DNA from: Chondromyces crocatus
GTDB lineage: Bacteria; Myxococcota_A; Polyangia; Polyangiales; Polyangiaceae
Assembly: GCF_001189295.1 (NCBI RefSeq)
Contig: NZ_CP012159.1
Span: 8,223,501 to 8,287,500, forward strand
Direction of reading: 5' to 3'
DNA: 64,000 nucleotides
Under the pieces are notes generated by a model that saw nothing but the letters and a program-made list of their open reading frames with translations, ran no database searches and was not told the origin of the DNA. How positions within the stretch are numbered: the stretch's first letter is position 1; each line of letters begins with the position of its first letter. The position numbers and the translations under genes are program-made. Positions 41,112-50,416 of this stretch are shown here, in pieces.

Positions 41112-43001
41112 ATGACCCGAAGTACCATCACGTTGGCCCTGCTCGCCGCGCTCGTGGGCGGCTGTGGCAGCGACGATCCGATCACGAGCGACCTCGACGA
41201 AGTGGGGTCGAGCGAGGAAGCGCTCAGCTCCTCGTCACGTCCTGGCATGGGGGCGATCCCCTACAACGGCGGGACGATGTTCCGCGTCTGGGCTCCGGGC
41301 GCGCAGCGCGTGTGGGTCGCCGGGGAGTGGAACGGCTGGAGCACGACGGCCCACGAGCTGGGCAACGAGTTCAACGGGAACTTCTCGGGCGACATCTCGG
41401 GGGCGAACCGCTGGCAGAAGTACCAGTACGTCATCCAGACGGCCTGGGGTGACAAGATCTGGAAGTCGGATCCGCGCGCGACGCGGGTGGAGCGCTCGAA
41501 CGGCGCGAGCATCATCCACGATTCCGGTCACTACCAGTGGTCGGACGGGGGCTACCAGATCCCGCCGTGGAACGAGATGGTCATCTACGAGATGCACGTG
41601 GGCACGTTCCACGACTCTCCTGGAGGCGGCCCCGGGCACTGGCACAGCGCCATCGCGAAGCTGCCGCACTTGCAGAACCTTGGCGTGAACGTGATCGAGT
41701 TGCTGCCGGTCAGCGAGTTCCCCGGGGACTTCAGCTGGGGCTACAACCCGTCGTTCCCGTACGCGCCAGAGACAGCCTACGGGACGCCGGACGACATGAA
41801 GGCGTTCGTGAACGAGGCGCACCGGCGCGGGATCTCGGTGATCCTCGACGTGGTCCACAACCACTACGGGCCGAGCGATCTGCCGATGTGGTGCTTCACG
41901 GGCGACTGTCTCGGGAACGGGGGGCACTACTTCTACACAGACTGGCGCGCGAACACGCCCTGGGGCGATACCCGCCCCGACTACGGGCGCAACGAGGTGC
42001 GCGACTACATCAAGGACAGCATTCACTGGTGGCTGAACGAGTACCACCTCGACGGGATCCGCTTCGATGCCACGAAGTACATCCGGACGACGAACGGGTC
42101 GACCGCGCTGCCGCCCGGGTTCAGCCTGCTGCAGTACGTGAACAACTCGATCGATGGGACGCAGCCCTGGAAGATCTCGATCGCCGAGGACTTCGGTGGC
42201 GGCGACAGCATCACGAAGCCGACGTCGCAAGGGGGTGCCGGCTTCGATGCGCAGTGGGATGGGTCGTTCGTCCACCCGATCCGGGACGCGGTCATCGCGC
42301 AGACCGACGCCGGGCGTGACATGAACGCGGTGAAGAACGCGATCACGCACGGGTTCAACGGGCAGGCGTTCCAGCGGGTGATCTACACGGAGAGCCACGA
42401 CGAGGTGGCGAACGGCAAGACGCGTGTGCCCGAGGCCATCTGGCCAGGGAACGCGGGCGGCTGGCACGCGAAGAAGCGGTCGACGCTGGGCGCGGCGCTG
42501 GTGATGACGGCGCCGGGCATCCCGATGATCTTCCAGGGGCAAGAGGTGCTCGAGGACGGCTGGTGGGCCGACTCCGATCCGGTGGACTGGAACAAGGCGG
42601 GCTATTTCCCGGGCATCGTGACGATGTACCGCGACATGATCCGGCTGCGCCGCAACTGGTTCAACAACACGCGCGGTCTCCAGGGGGGCGGCGTGAACGT
42701 GCACCACGTGAACAACAGCGGGAAGGTGATTGGCTTCCACCGCTGGAAGAACGGCGGGGCGGGCGACGACGTGGTGGTGGTCGCGAACTTCAGCGGGACG
42801 ACCTACCACAACTACAACCTCGGCATGCCGCGCTGGGGGATGTGGCGGGTGCGGTTCAACAGCGACTGGAACGGGTACTCGCCCGACTTCGCGAACACGA
42901 CGACGGTCGACACGGACGCCAACGGGGCGCCGCGCGACGGGATGGGTCAGAGCGCGAACGTGACGATCGGGGCGTACTCGGTGGTCATTCTCTCGCAGTA
43001 G
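41112..43001 (+). CDS. GH13 branching-enzyme-like glycosidase, exported lipoprotein
   Basis: A 629-residue protein. Signal peptide with lipobox LVGGC. A CBM48/early-set domain (FRVWAPGAQRVWVAGEWNGW) precedes a GH13 barrel: DVVHNHYG (region I), GIRFDATKYI with the nucleophile Asp (II), ISIAEDFGG with the acid Glu (III), and ESHDEV (IV). The layout matches 1,4-alpha-glucan branching enzymes or trehalose-forming hydrolases, but those are normally cytoplasmic; the lipobox predicts envelope or surface attachment. Likely to act on extracellular starch or glycogen. The exact reaction cannot be settled from motifs. Confidence 0.88.
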   Translation: MTRSTITLALLAALVGGCGSDDPITSDLDEVGSSEEALSSSSRPGMGAIPYNGGTMFRVWAPGAQRVWVAGEWNGWSTTAHELGNEFNGNFSGDISGANRWQKYQYVIQTAWGDKIWKSDPRATRVERSNGASIIHDSGHYQWSDGGYQIPPWNEMVIYEMHVGTFHDSPGGGPGHWHSAIAKLPHLQNLGVNVIELLPVSEFPGDFSWGYNPSFPYAPETAYGTPDDMKAFVNEAHRRGISVILDVVHNHYGPSDLPMWCFTGDCLGNGGHYFYTDWRANTPWGDTRPDYGRNEVRDYIKDSIHWWLNEYHLDGIRFDATKYIRTTNGSTALPPGFSLLQYVNNSIDGTQPWKISIAEDFGGGDSITKPTSQGGAGFDAQWDGSFVHPIRDAVIAQTDAGRDMNAVKNAITHGFNGQAFQRVIYTESHDEVANGKTRVPEAIWPGNAGGWHAKKRSTLGAALVMTAPGIPMIFQGQEVLEDGWWADSDPVDWNKAGYFPGIVTMYRDMIRLRRNWFNNTRGLQGGGVNVHHVNNSGKVIGFHRWKNGGAGDDVVVVANFSGTTYHNYNLGMPRWGMWRVRFNSDWNGYSPDFANTTTVDTDANGAPRDGMGQSANVTIGAYSVVILSQ

Positions 43002-43008
43002 GCCCTGA

Positions 43009-43070
43009 GGGGGCTGCAAGCCCAGGAGGGGGGGCTGCACGTCCAGGAGGGGGGGCTGCAAGTCCAGTGG
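43009..43070. repeat. Three 20-21 bp direct repeats
   Basis: Three units of the form GGGGGGCTGCAAGTCCAGGA, with one or two changes each, lie directly after the GH13 stop. Confidence 0.7.
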
Positions 43071-43157
43071 CCTGCGAGCTTCGGCGAGGTCGCTGCGCCA
43101 GACCTTCATGCGCGCTCGCTCAGCGCGGCAGCCGTGGGGCGCGTGGGGCGCGCTCGG

Positions 43158-44336
43158 TCAGCGGGACAGCCGCGCCGCGAGTCGATGGGCCGCGTCGGCG
43201 AAGGGGGTCGCCTCGGGCAGGAGGCTCACGACGAGGAAGCCGTCCCGGGGCATGTCGAAGAAGTAGCCTGGATGCACGATCAGGCCTTCGTCGCGGACCA
43301 GGAGCTCGACCCAGCCGTCCTCGTCATGCCAGCGGGGGACCTGGAGGACGGCGTACCAGCCGCCGTCGACCGGGAGGCGCCGCGTCGCGCCGCCCGCAGC
43401 CGCGAGGGCCGCGTCGAGCACGGCGAGGTTCTGCCGTACGCGCTCGAGGATGGCTCGCTGGACGGGGCCACGGGCCGCGAGGATGCGGGGAAGCGCGAGC
43501 TGCACCGGGGTGGCGACGGAGAGGTAGGTATCGGCGATGACCTCGAGGCGCTGCATGGCCTCGCGGGCGAGGGCATCCGGGCCCGAGACGGCAACCCAGC
43601 CGAGCTTGAGCTGCGGCATGGCCACGACCTTGGACAGGCCGCTGAGCACGAAGGTGAGCGCGCCATCGCGGCCCGCGAAGCTCGGAAGGCGGTCCGGAGG
43701 GAGGGGGCCGTGCGCGTAGTCACCGAAGACCTCGTCGACGATCAGGGCGAGGCCACGCTCGGCGGCGAAGCGCGTGAGGGCGTCGGCCTCCTCTCGGCGC
43801 ACGAAGGTGCCGGTGGGGTTGTTGGGATGGACGAGGATGATGGCGCGGGCCTTCGGGCCGGCGGCGCGCTCGAGCGCGTCGAGATCCACGCGGTAGCCCT
43901 CTTCGCGCACGAGGGGGTACGGGGTGAGGGTGATGTCTTCGAGGCAGGCGAGGAACTCGAAGAGGGGGTACGAGGGCGCGGGGATGAGTACCTCGTCGCC
44001 GCGCTCGGCGAGGAGCTTGAACAGCCAGCCATACGCTTCGCTGGTGCTGGCGGAGAGCACCACGCGGGCGGGGTCGATGGGGATGCCGCGGGCTTCGTAG
44101 TAGCCGGCCACCGCGGCGCGAGCGGACGGGTGCCCGAGGGCCGAGGGTTCGTACCGGGCTCCCGCTGGGTCGCCGAGCAGCGCCACGAGAGGGGTCGCGT
44201 CGGCGAGGCCGCAGCGGGTCGGGTTCGACTCGGTGAGATCGGTCAGGGGCTTGCCCGTCGCGCGCGCCTCCGCGAGCACCTGCGTGAGGTGATTCTCGGT
44301 GAGATCCCAGCCTGTTCGGGCGGCGAAGTGGACCAT
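43158..44336 (-). CDS. PLP-dependent class I/II aminotransferase
   Basis: A 392-residue enzyme. It has the PLP-binding features: NPNNPTG-like segment VHPNNPTGTF, the Asp of LIVDEVFGDY, the Schiff-base Lys in LSGLSKVVAMPQLKLGW, and the substrate-binding Arg region near the end. Such enzymes transfer amino groups between an amino acid and a 2-oxo acid; the substrate is not clear. The ATG at 44336 starts just before the conserved LTESNPTRCGL segment, and the longer frame upstream is non-coding. Divergent from the MoaD-like gene, 47 bp away. Confidence 0.9.
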   Translation of the reverse strand: MVHFAARTGWDLTENHLTQVLAEARATGKPLTDLTESNPTRCGLADATPLVALLGDPAGARYEPSALGHPSARAAVAGYYEARGIPIDPARVVLSASTSEAYGWLFKLLAERGDEVLIPAPSYPLFEFLACLEDITLTPYPLVREEGYRVDLDALERAAGPKARAIILVHPNNPTGTFVRREEADALTRFAAERGLALIVDEVFGDYAHGPLPPDRLPSFAGRDGALTFVLSGLSKVVAMPQLKLGWVAVSGPDALAREAMQRLEVIADTYLSVATPVQLALPRILAARGPVQRAILERVRQNLAVLDAALAAAGGATRRLPVDGGWYAVLQVPRWHDEDGWVELLVRDEGLIVHPGYFFDMPRDGFLVVSLLPEATPFADAAHRLAARLSR

Positions 44337-44383
44337 GGCCCCGTATAACGCGCGCGACGCCGTGCGGGTGGTAGGATCGCTGG

Positions 44384-44644
44384 GTGGTGGTGATCGAGCT
44401 GTACGGCGTGGCCCGGCTGCGCGCGGGACACGACCACGTCGAGGTGGAGGCCAGCTCGCTGGGAGAGGCGATCCAGGCGCTCGGTGCACGCTGTCCGGCG
44501 CTCTCACCGCACGTGGTGGAGGGGCCGCGTCTGTCTCCGAGCTACCTGGTGGCGGTCAACGGGCGGCACCTGACAGCCGATCCCGACACGCCGCTCGCCG
44601 AGGGCGATGTGGTCGTCCTGCTGTCCGCCGATGCAGGTGGGTAG
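44384..44644 (+). CDS. MoaD/ThiS family sulfur-carrier-like protein
   Basis: An 86-residue ubiquitin-fold protein from one of three adjacent GTG codons at 44384. It has the MoaD pattern: LYGVARLRAG strand, LGEAIQALGARCP, YLVAVNGRHL, EGDVVVLLSADAGG. It ends in Gly-Gly, the form needed for adenylation and thiocarboxylate formation. MoaD-like genes often accompany tungsten or molybdenum oxidoreductases of the AOR family, and one lies at 48004. Between them sits a kinase operon on the other strand, so they are not in a single transcript. Confidence 0.85.
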   Translation: MVVIELYGVARLRAGHDHVEVEASSLGEAIQALGARCPALSPHVVEGPRLSPSYLVAVNGRHLTADPDTPLAEGDVVVLLSADAGG

Positions 44645-44666
44645 GCGGTGGCTCGCTCCGGGGCGC

Positions 44667-45374
44667 TCAGGGCGTCTCCGGAGCGGGGAGCGCCGGGCAG
44701 GTGGTCTCGCAAAGCACGGCGTTCGCGGCATGGGCGCAGGGAATGTCGTTCCAGGTGCCGGTCGCCTTCATCATCTCCACGCAGTGCTCGCCGAAGCCGC
44801 TGTTGTTCGGCTCGCCAGGGGCCCAGCGGGTGAAGCTCGGGGCGGATCCGTCGACCCACACGAAGTCGTCGGTCTGGCGGGTCTCGAACTCGTCCCAGAG
44901 GCCCAGGAAGACGTTGGCGGGGATGATCCGACGGACGGCCATGTTCTCGTCGGGGGAAGAGATGATCGCCAGATCGGTGCCGATGCCCTGGCACAGCGCT
45001 CGCCCCACGTGGAAAGAGGCCTCGACAGCGCACGTGTAGTAAGCGTTGCCGACACCGGGCAAGCCTTCCCAGAGTTCGCAGCCCTCCGGGGGTTCCAGGA
45101 TCCAGTTGGTTCCGCCAGTGCAGCCGCAGGTGTTGGGAGCGACGCCTCCGGCGTTGCAGGCAAACGGGGGTGTGCAGGTGCTGGGGCAGAGCACCGGCTC
45201 GCCGCAGTTGTTGACCACTTCGCCGCAAGCGACACCGGCGCACGTCGTGGATTCGGGCTCGGCGAAGCACGAGAACGTCAGCTCCGACAGGCCCGAGACC
45301 TGCTCGCACCCCGTGAGCAGGAGCGCGGTCGTCAGCACCAGGGCCGAGCGCACAGGACCTCGGAAGCGGAGCAC
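44667..45374 (-). CDS. Lipoprotein with a C-type lectin-like domain
   Basis: A 235-residue product. Signal peptide with lipobox LLTGC, a Cys-rich spacer (CAGVACGEVVNNCGEPVLCP), then a C-type lectin-like domain of about 120 residues: AYYTCAVEASFHVGRALC, FLGLWDEFE, the EPN sugar-binding triplet in WAPGEPNNSG, EHCVEMM, WNDIPC and VLCE. EPN with WND is the mannose-type calcium-site arrangement known from animal lectins. It is the last gene of a kinase / TPR protein / lectin set, three bases after the previous stop, so it is likely co-transcribed. It would bind glycans at the cell surface. Confidence 0.85.
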   Translation of the reverse strand: MLRFRGPVRSALVLTTALLLTGCEQVSGLSELTFSCFAEPESTTCAGVACGEVVNNCGEPVLCPSTCTPPFACNAGGVAPNTCGCTGGTNWILEPPEGCELWEGLPGVGNAYYTCAVEASFHVGRALCQGIGTDLAIISSPDENMAVRRIIPANVFLGLWDEFETRQTDDFVWVDGSAPSFTRWAPGEPNNSGFGEHCVEMMKATGTWNDIPCAHAANAVLCETTCPALPAPETP

Positions 45375-45377
45375 GGG

Positions 45378-46319
45378 TCAGAATCTCCCGCCGACGCCGT
45401 GAGGGCCAACGACCAGCGACGAGGTAGGCGGGCTCCCGCCAGGACGAACGATGAGCAGCACGATCCCGGCCGCAAGGCCCACGCCACCGACGGCGAACCC
45501 CACGTTCGACGCGAAGGCCAGGGGTCTGATGGCGTCGGCGTCGCCGCGGATGGTGTCCGGGCAGCGGGCGCCGTTGCACTGCTCTCGGATCTCGCTCATC
45601 CGCGCCAGGGTGAGCCCACCCGTGATGGCTCCAACGGCGAGGCCTGCGAGGCCCACACCGAGGACCGTCGCTCCCGGCACGATGGATCCTGGTGTCGGTG
45701 GCGGTGGTGGGGGCGGTGGAGGTGGAATCGGCTTCAACTCCAGGCGGACACGCCGTCGCTCGCGCTCGACGACGTCGAGGGTCATGTCGAGCGGCTCGAC
45801 GCCCCGTGCGGCCGCATGGATCCTGTGCCGCCCAGGATCCAGCTCGATGTCGGCCGGATGCAAGGCGACCACCGGGCCCCCATCGAGCAGCACCAGCAAG
45901 GCGTCAGAAGACTGGCCAGGGACGTCGATGGAGATCCGAGGGATGCGTTCGTCGAGCTCCTTCAGATGCTCGGTCGCGATCTCGTGCGCTCGGTGAAACG
46001 CATCGGGCGCCTCCTCGGGGGGCTTCTCCTCCGCAACCTTTCGGTAGAGAGCGCGCGCCGCGAGCAGGCGTCCCAGCTCTCGCTGGCAGTGGGCCATGTG
46101 GAGCACGAGGGTCGGTGCGTGGAACAGGTCCTCCGCGATGCGAAACCGCTCGTAGGCCTCCTGCCAGCGGCCTTCGGCGAACAGCGAGAGCCCCTCTTCG
46201 GCTTTCGCGCGGGCGACGTCCTGGATCTCCGAGAACGGGACCTGCGCGCTGGCGGAGAGCGGGGCCGAGACCAGCCAGGCAAGGGAGAGGGCGAACAGGA
46301 GCGAGCGGGGCACCATCAT
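45378..46319 (-). CDS. TPR/PEGA-like envelope protein
   Basis: A 313-residue product with a signal peptide (SAPLSASAQ). A TPR-like helical region follows (ARAKAEEGLSLFAEGRWQEA, VLHMAHCQRELGRLLAARAL). Residues about 125-195 resemble a PEGA beta domain (LLVLLDGGPVVALHPADIEL, DPGRHRIHAAARGVEP), then a Pro run and two hydrophobic segments (GATVLGVGLAGLAVGAITGG; NVGFAVGGVGLAAGIVLLIV). This design is common in myxobacteria next to Ser/Thr kinases. Five bases separate its start from the kinase stop. Confidence 0.8.
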   Translation of the reverse strand: MMVPRSLLFALSLAWLVSAPLSASAQVPFSEIQDVARAKAEEGLSLFAEGRWQEAYERFRIAEDLFHAPTLVLHMAHCQRELGRLLAARALYRKVAEEKPPEEAPDAFHRAHEIATEHLKELDERIPRISIDVPGQSSDALLVLLDGGPVVALHPADIELDPGRHRIHAAARGVEPLDMTLDVVERERRRVRLELKPIPPPPPPPPPPTPGSIVPGATVLGVGLAGLAVGAITGGLTLARMSEIREQCNGARCPDTIRGDADAIRPLAFASNVGFAVGGVGLAAGIVLLIVRPGGSPPTSSLVVGPHGVGGRF

Positions 46320-46323
46320 CGCT

Positions 46324-47856
46324 TCAGAAGCCGAGGATCTCGTTCCTCGGTTTGGCGCTCGGGGAGGTGGGCGCGTGGGTGGCGGGTGCCGAGGGAGGTC
46401 GAGCGCTCGCAGGAGGTGGCGTCGAGGCCGAGGTGGCCGATGGACGCGTCACTTTGCCTCGGCCGTTCGCTGAAGGTTCACCCGGCGTCGTCACCGCTGC
46501 CGGTGGTGCGGCCTCTGTACCTGCGATCGAGGGACTGGCGCCCTCCATCTGCGTGGAGGGAGCCGCCGAAGGAGACCCTGCTGGCACGGCTGACCCCTCG
46601 GTGGTCGACGGTTCGCTCGGTACCGCGGTCGGCATCAGATCCGCAGGAGGGCGAGCAGGAGACCCCACCGATCCCACCATGGCCTCGCCATCGACGCGCT
46701 CTCCGCCATTCACGCGCCCCGCCAGCGCTCCGATCCCAGCACCGACACCAGCCACCAGGAGGACACTGCCCAGCACCAGCGCCGTACGGCGCGCACCTGG
46801 GGAGCGCTGGCCCGGCCCCGTCGCGTGCATCGAGGGAGGACCAGGCGCGAAGGGCACCGGCGAGCTCACCGCTGGCTGCGATGAGGTGTCGGGCGGTACG
46901 ACCCTGGGATTCGAGCCGGTATCCGTGAAGGGGGGCGGAGGCACCAAGGAGGTGCCCGCCGTCATGATGCCCGATCGGAACATGCCGGCGCTCGCCTGGA
47001 GGCGATCCACGTCGGCGAGCAGTTCGCGACAGCTCGCGTAGCGATCCTCGGGCCGCTTGGTGAGGCATCGCTCGAGCACGGCGTCCACCTCGCGCGGGAG
47101 ATCCGGGCGCAGGGAGGAGACCGGGACCATCGGGTCGCGGCTGATGGCGATGATGATGTCTTGCCAGGTTTCTCCGAGGAACGGTCTGCGCCCCGAGAGA
47201 AGCTCGTAGAGCACCACCCCCAAGCTGAAGATGTCGGAGCGCGCGTCCACGTTCTTGCCCGTCGCTTGCTCGGGCGACATGTACGCAGGCGTGCCGACCA
47301 TGGCGCCATGCTGGGTGCGCAGGTCGGTGAAGTTCGCGTCGATGTCCTCGGTCGGCTTGGCGACGCCGAAATCGAGGATCTTCACGATGCCGTCCCCCTC
47401 GACCATTACGTTGTCGGGCTTGAGATCGCGGTGAATGATTCCCGCCTCATGCGCTTTGCGGAGCCCGCGCGTGATCTCGCGGAAGAGGTGGAGCGCTTCG
47501 GTGTAGGGCAGGATCGGCTGCTCGCTCAGGACGTGCTTGAGGCTCTTGCCTTCGCACAGCTCCATGGCGATGAAGATGCGGCCGTCGGCCTCGCCGACCT
47601 GGTAGACGGCGGCAATGCAGGGGTGGGTGAGGTGCGCCGCGAGCCTGCCTTCCCGAAGGAACCGGCGCCTCTTCTCGGGATCCTGCGCGACGTTGGGGTG
47701 CAGCAGCTTGAGGGCCACCATGCGCCGGAGCTTGGTGTCCTCGGCCTTGAACACCACGCCCATGCCGCCTTCGCCGAGCCGCGCGACGAGGAGGTAGTCC
47801 GCGATGGTCGAGCCCTCGATCAAGGACGAGCGCTCGCTGGCGGAGGCGGTGTTCAT
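46324..47856 (-). CDS. Membrane Ser/Thr protein kinase
   Basis: A 510-residue protein from the ATG at 47856. A complete Hanks-type kinase fills about 1-285: GEGGMGVVFKAED, Lys in VALKLL, catalytic HRDLKPDNVMVE, DFGVA, GTPAYMSPEQA. A linker leads to one transmembrane helix (ALVLGSVLLVAGVGAGIG, about 360-382) and a Pro/Ser/Thr/Ala-rich outer tail without recognisable sensor. First gene of the operon with the TPR/PEGA protein and the lectin lipoprotein, so it probably responds to their state or ligand. All catalytic residues are present. Confidence 0.93.
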   Translation of the reverse strand: MNTASASERSSLIEGSTIADYLLVARLGEGGMGVVFKAEDTKLRRMVALKLLHPNVAQDPEKRRRFLREGRLAAHLTHPCIAAVYQVGEADGRIFIAMELCEGKSLKHVLSEQPILPYTEALHLFREITRGLRKAHEAGIIHRDLKPDNVMVEGDGIVKILDFGVAKPTEDIDANFTDLRTQHGAMVGTPAYMSPEQATGKNVDARSDIFSLGVVLYELLSGRRPFLGETWQDIIIAISRDPMVPVSSLRPDLPREVDAVLERCLTKRPEDRYASCRELLADVDRLQASAGMFRSGIMTAGTSLVPPPPFTDTGSNPRVVPPDTSSQPAVSSPVPFAPGPPSMHATGPGQRSPGARRTALVLGSVLLVAGVGAGIGALAGRVNGGERVDGEAMVGSVGSPARPPADLMPTAVPSEPSTTEGSAVPAGSPSAAPSTQMEGASPSIAGTEAAPPAAVTTPGEPSANGRGKVTRPSATSASTPPPASARPPSAPATHAPTSPSAKPRNEILGF

Positions 47857-48003
47857 GAGCAAGAAGACCCGGCACGCCAGGGTGGGCGGGTCGTGAGAAC
47901 GTACCACCGGAGCGCTCCTCCGGCGAGCCCCGAGCTACACGGCGCCGGGCCACATTTCGCCGTGATATCCTCGTGAGGGCTTCCTGCCTGGTGCCGCTCG
48001 ACG

Positions 48004-49947
48004 ATGCCCCCCTCGCTCCCTGCAGCGCACACACCGCACCTGCCGACCGGCGGGTGGTTCGGTCGGTACCTTCGCATCGACCTCAGCCGGAGGAGCACCG
48101 AGGTGGTCGAGATCGAGCCTCGGGTGTCGCGGCAGCTCATCGGTGGGGTGGGCCTCGGGACGTGGCTCCTCACCCAGGAGACGAAAGCTGGCTTCGATCC
48201 GCTCGGAGAGGAGGCCGCCCTGGTCGTCGCGTTCGGGCCGCTGGTCGGGACGCCGCTCACGACGTCGGCCAAGGTCGCGTTCGTGGCGAAGTCGCCACTC
48301 ACCGGGAGGCTGAACGACGCGCTGTCGTCCTCGGGGTTCGCGATCGCCGGCAAGCGCACGGGGTTTGATGCGCTCGTCCTGAGGGGTCGCGCGGCCGAGC
48401 CTTCGGTGGTGCTGACGGATGGAGACGCGCTGGAGGTGGTCCCCTGCCCTGCACTGTGGGGTCAGGCACTTCGGCTGGGGGAGCTCGAGGCGCGCCTCGC
48501 GGCGCAGTTTCCTGGGTACGAGCTGACCATCGCAGGGATCGCCGCGGAGCATCGGGTGCGGTACGCGAGCCTCGCCAACAACGGTCGCCACGCCGGGCGA
48601 GGAGGGCTCGGGGCAGTGCTGGCTGCCAAGCAGATCAAAGCGGTGGGGGTGCGGGGGTGTCATGCGGTGCCCTTGGCACATGCCGAGCGCGCCGTGACAC
48701 TCGCTCGCGACCTCGCGCGGCGATCGCTGGGCCCCGCGACGGAGAAATACCGTGAGCTAGGGACGGTCGCGAACCTCGCGACGTTCAACCGGCTGGCTGC
48801 GCTGCCCACACGAAATTTCCAGGAGAGCACGTTCGAGGGGGCCACGGCGCTCTCCGGGGAGAGCCTGCGCGAGACGCGGGCGCGAGGACGCAGCGCATGC
48901 TCGGGTTGCACCATCGGGTGTGAGCATTTCTTCGAGGTCACACCAGGGGCGCCGCCCGTGAAGGCCGAGTACGAGAACGTGTTCGCGCTGGGTCCGCTGT
49001 GTGGCGTCTCGAGCCCGGAGCTGGTGCTGCGCGCGTCCCGCCTGTGCGATGAGCTGGGGCTCGACACGATCTCTGCCGGCGGTTCCATCGCGTTCGCGAT
49101 GGAGTGCGCGGAGCGAGGGGTGTTCGCGGGGACGCAGTGGGAGGCGGAGGCGAAGGGGCTCCGCTTCGGAGACGGGGCGAGGATGCTCGAGCTGCTGGAG
49201 GCCATCGCTCATCGACGCGCAGGGCTCGGCGCTCTGCTGGCGGAAGGCTCTCGTCGGGCCGCTGAGATACTCGGCCCTCCTGCGCCTGGCTTCGCTGCCC
49301 ACGTGAAGGGGCTGGAGATTCCTGGCTATGAGCCGAGGGCACTCCAGACGATGGCGCTGGGGTTCGCGGTGTCGTCACGCGGCGCCGATCACAACCGGAG
49401 CGGCGCTTACGAGGTGGATTTCTCGGGGAGGGTAGATCGGCTCGCGGGTTCGCCGGAAGCGGCGCGCCTCGCCGTCGAGACCGAGGACCGGGCGGCGGTC
49501 CTGGACTCGTTGATCCTGTGCAAGTTCTTGCGACGCGCACTCCGCGATGTCCATGAGGAGGCTGCGGAAATGTTGACGGCCGTGACTGGAGCGCCGGTCG
49601 ACATGCCGGAGGTACAGTCCGCGGCGAAGCGGATCGTGCTGCTGAAGCGACTGTTCAACGAGCGGGAGGGCTGGAGGCCCGAGGAGGACACGTTGCCAGC
49701 CCGGTTCTTCGAGGAGCTTCTGCCAGGTGGAGCAGCACGTGGCGCTGGGCTGACGCGGGAGCAGTTCGAGGAGATGAAAAGGGCTTACCATGAGGCGCGA
49801 GGGCTCAACGCCGACGGGAGCCTCCCCCGGGCGACGATCGAGGAGTTCGGGCTGGATGCGCTGCTGACGGGTCGCAACGCCGACACCCTCGATGCGCCTG
49901 GCATGCATCCAGCGAGAGGCGCCCGGGGAGAGCCCGAGGACAGATGA
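48004..49947 (+). CDS. AOR-family tungsten- or molybdenum-dependent oxidoreductase
   Basis: A 647-residue protein. It opens GGWFGRYLRIDLS and has the cofactor region GPLVGTPLTTSAKV and YASLANNGRHAGRGGLGAVL. The Fe-S motif is CSGCTIGC with a fourth Cys in LILCKFL, the C-x2-C-x3-C..C set of aldehyde:ferredoxin oxidoreductases. These enzymes interconvert aldehydes and carboxylates using a bis-pterin W or Mo cofactor. They are best known from anaerobes, so one in a probably aerobic genome is notable. The physiological aldehyde and electron partner are unknown. No ferredoxin gene is adjacent; a MoaD-like gene is 3.4 kb away. Confidence 0.9.
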   Translation: MPPSLPAAHTPHLPTGGWFGRYLRIDLSRRSTEVVEIEPRVSRQLIGGVGLGTWLLTQETKAGFDPLGEEAALVVAFGPLVGTPLTTSAKVAFVAKSPLTGRLNDALSSSGFAIAGKRTGFDALVLRGRAAEPSVVLTDGDALEVVPCPALWGQALRLGELEARLAAQFPGYELTIAGIAAEHRVRYASLANNGRHAGRGGLGAVLAAKQIKAVGVRGCHAVPLAHAERAVTLARDLARRSLGPATEKYRELGTVANLATFNRLAALPTRNFQESTFEGATALSGESLRETRARGRSACSGCTIGCEHFFEVTPGAPPVKAEYENVFALGPLCGVSSPELVLRASRLCDELGLDTISAGGSIAFAMECAERGVFAGTQWEAEAKGLRFGDGARMLELLEAIAHRRAGLGALLAEGSRRAAEILGPPAPGFAAHVKGLEIPGYEPRALQTMALGFAVSSRGADHNRSGAYEVDFSGRVDRLAGSPEAARLAVETEDRAAVLDSLILCKFLRRALRDVHEEAAEMLTAVTGAPVDMPEVQSAAKRIVLLKRLFNEREGWRPEEDTLPARFFEELLPGGAARGAGLTREQFEEMKRAYHEARGLNADGSLPRATIEEFGLDALLTGRNADTLDAPGMHPARGARGEPEDR

Positions 49948-49951
49948 AAGT

Positions 49952-50362
49952 TCAGGTTGGATTCGAGGATGGCGCGAGCAGCTCGGCCAGGACCCGCAGC
50001 GCGTCGGTGGTCGTGAACAAGCCCACCACCTTGTCGCCATCGACCACGATGGCCGAGCCCACCTTGCGCTGGCTCATGGTGAGCGCGACGTCATGAACTG
50101 GCGTCTCGGGGCCAACGGCGTACGGCGGCTCCAGGATGAAATCACCCACGGTGACGAAGGCGGAGTCGATGCCCTTCATGTTCTCGACGACGCGAAGCTC
50201 GCGTTCCGAGACGAGGCCCACCAGTCGGTCGCCGTCCACCACGGGGAGATGGCGAAAGCCATGCTCCACCATGATCTTGAAGGCGTGTGCCATCGTGGCA
50301 GAGCGCTCGACAGTGATGGGACTCCGGGTCATGCACGCGCCGATGGTTCGAGCAGGAGGCAT
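49952..50362 (-). CDS. Two-CBS-domain protein
   Basis: A 136-residue protein with a tandem CBS pair: CMTRSPITVERSATMAHAFK through VDGDRLVGLVSERELRVVE, and FILEPPYAVGPETPVHDVAL through VDGDKVVGLFTTTDALRVL. A CBS pair usually binds adenine nucleotides and controls a partner. There is no other domain. It converges on the AOR gene with four bases between stops; a functional link is not implied. Confidence 0.88.
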   Translation of the reverse strand: MPPARTIGACMTRSPITVERSATMAHAFKIMVEHGFRHLPVVDGDRLVGLVSERELRVVENMKGIDSAFVTVGDFILEPPYAVGPETPVHDVALTMSQRKVGSAIVVDGDKVVGLFTTTDALRVLAELLAPSSNPT

Positions 50363-50416
50363 GCGCTTCCGCTATCCTGATGAGGCGAGGATCGCAAGCG
50401 ATGCCAGGAGCGTGAG

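Noticed and set aside
47909..47918. Palindrome GGAGCGCTCC between the kinase and AOR genes as operator
   Set aside because: A single 10-bp GC palindrome is expected by chance at this composition.
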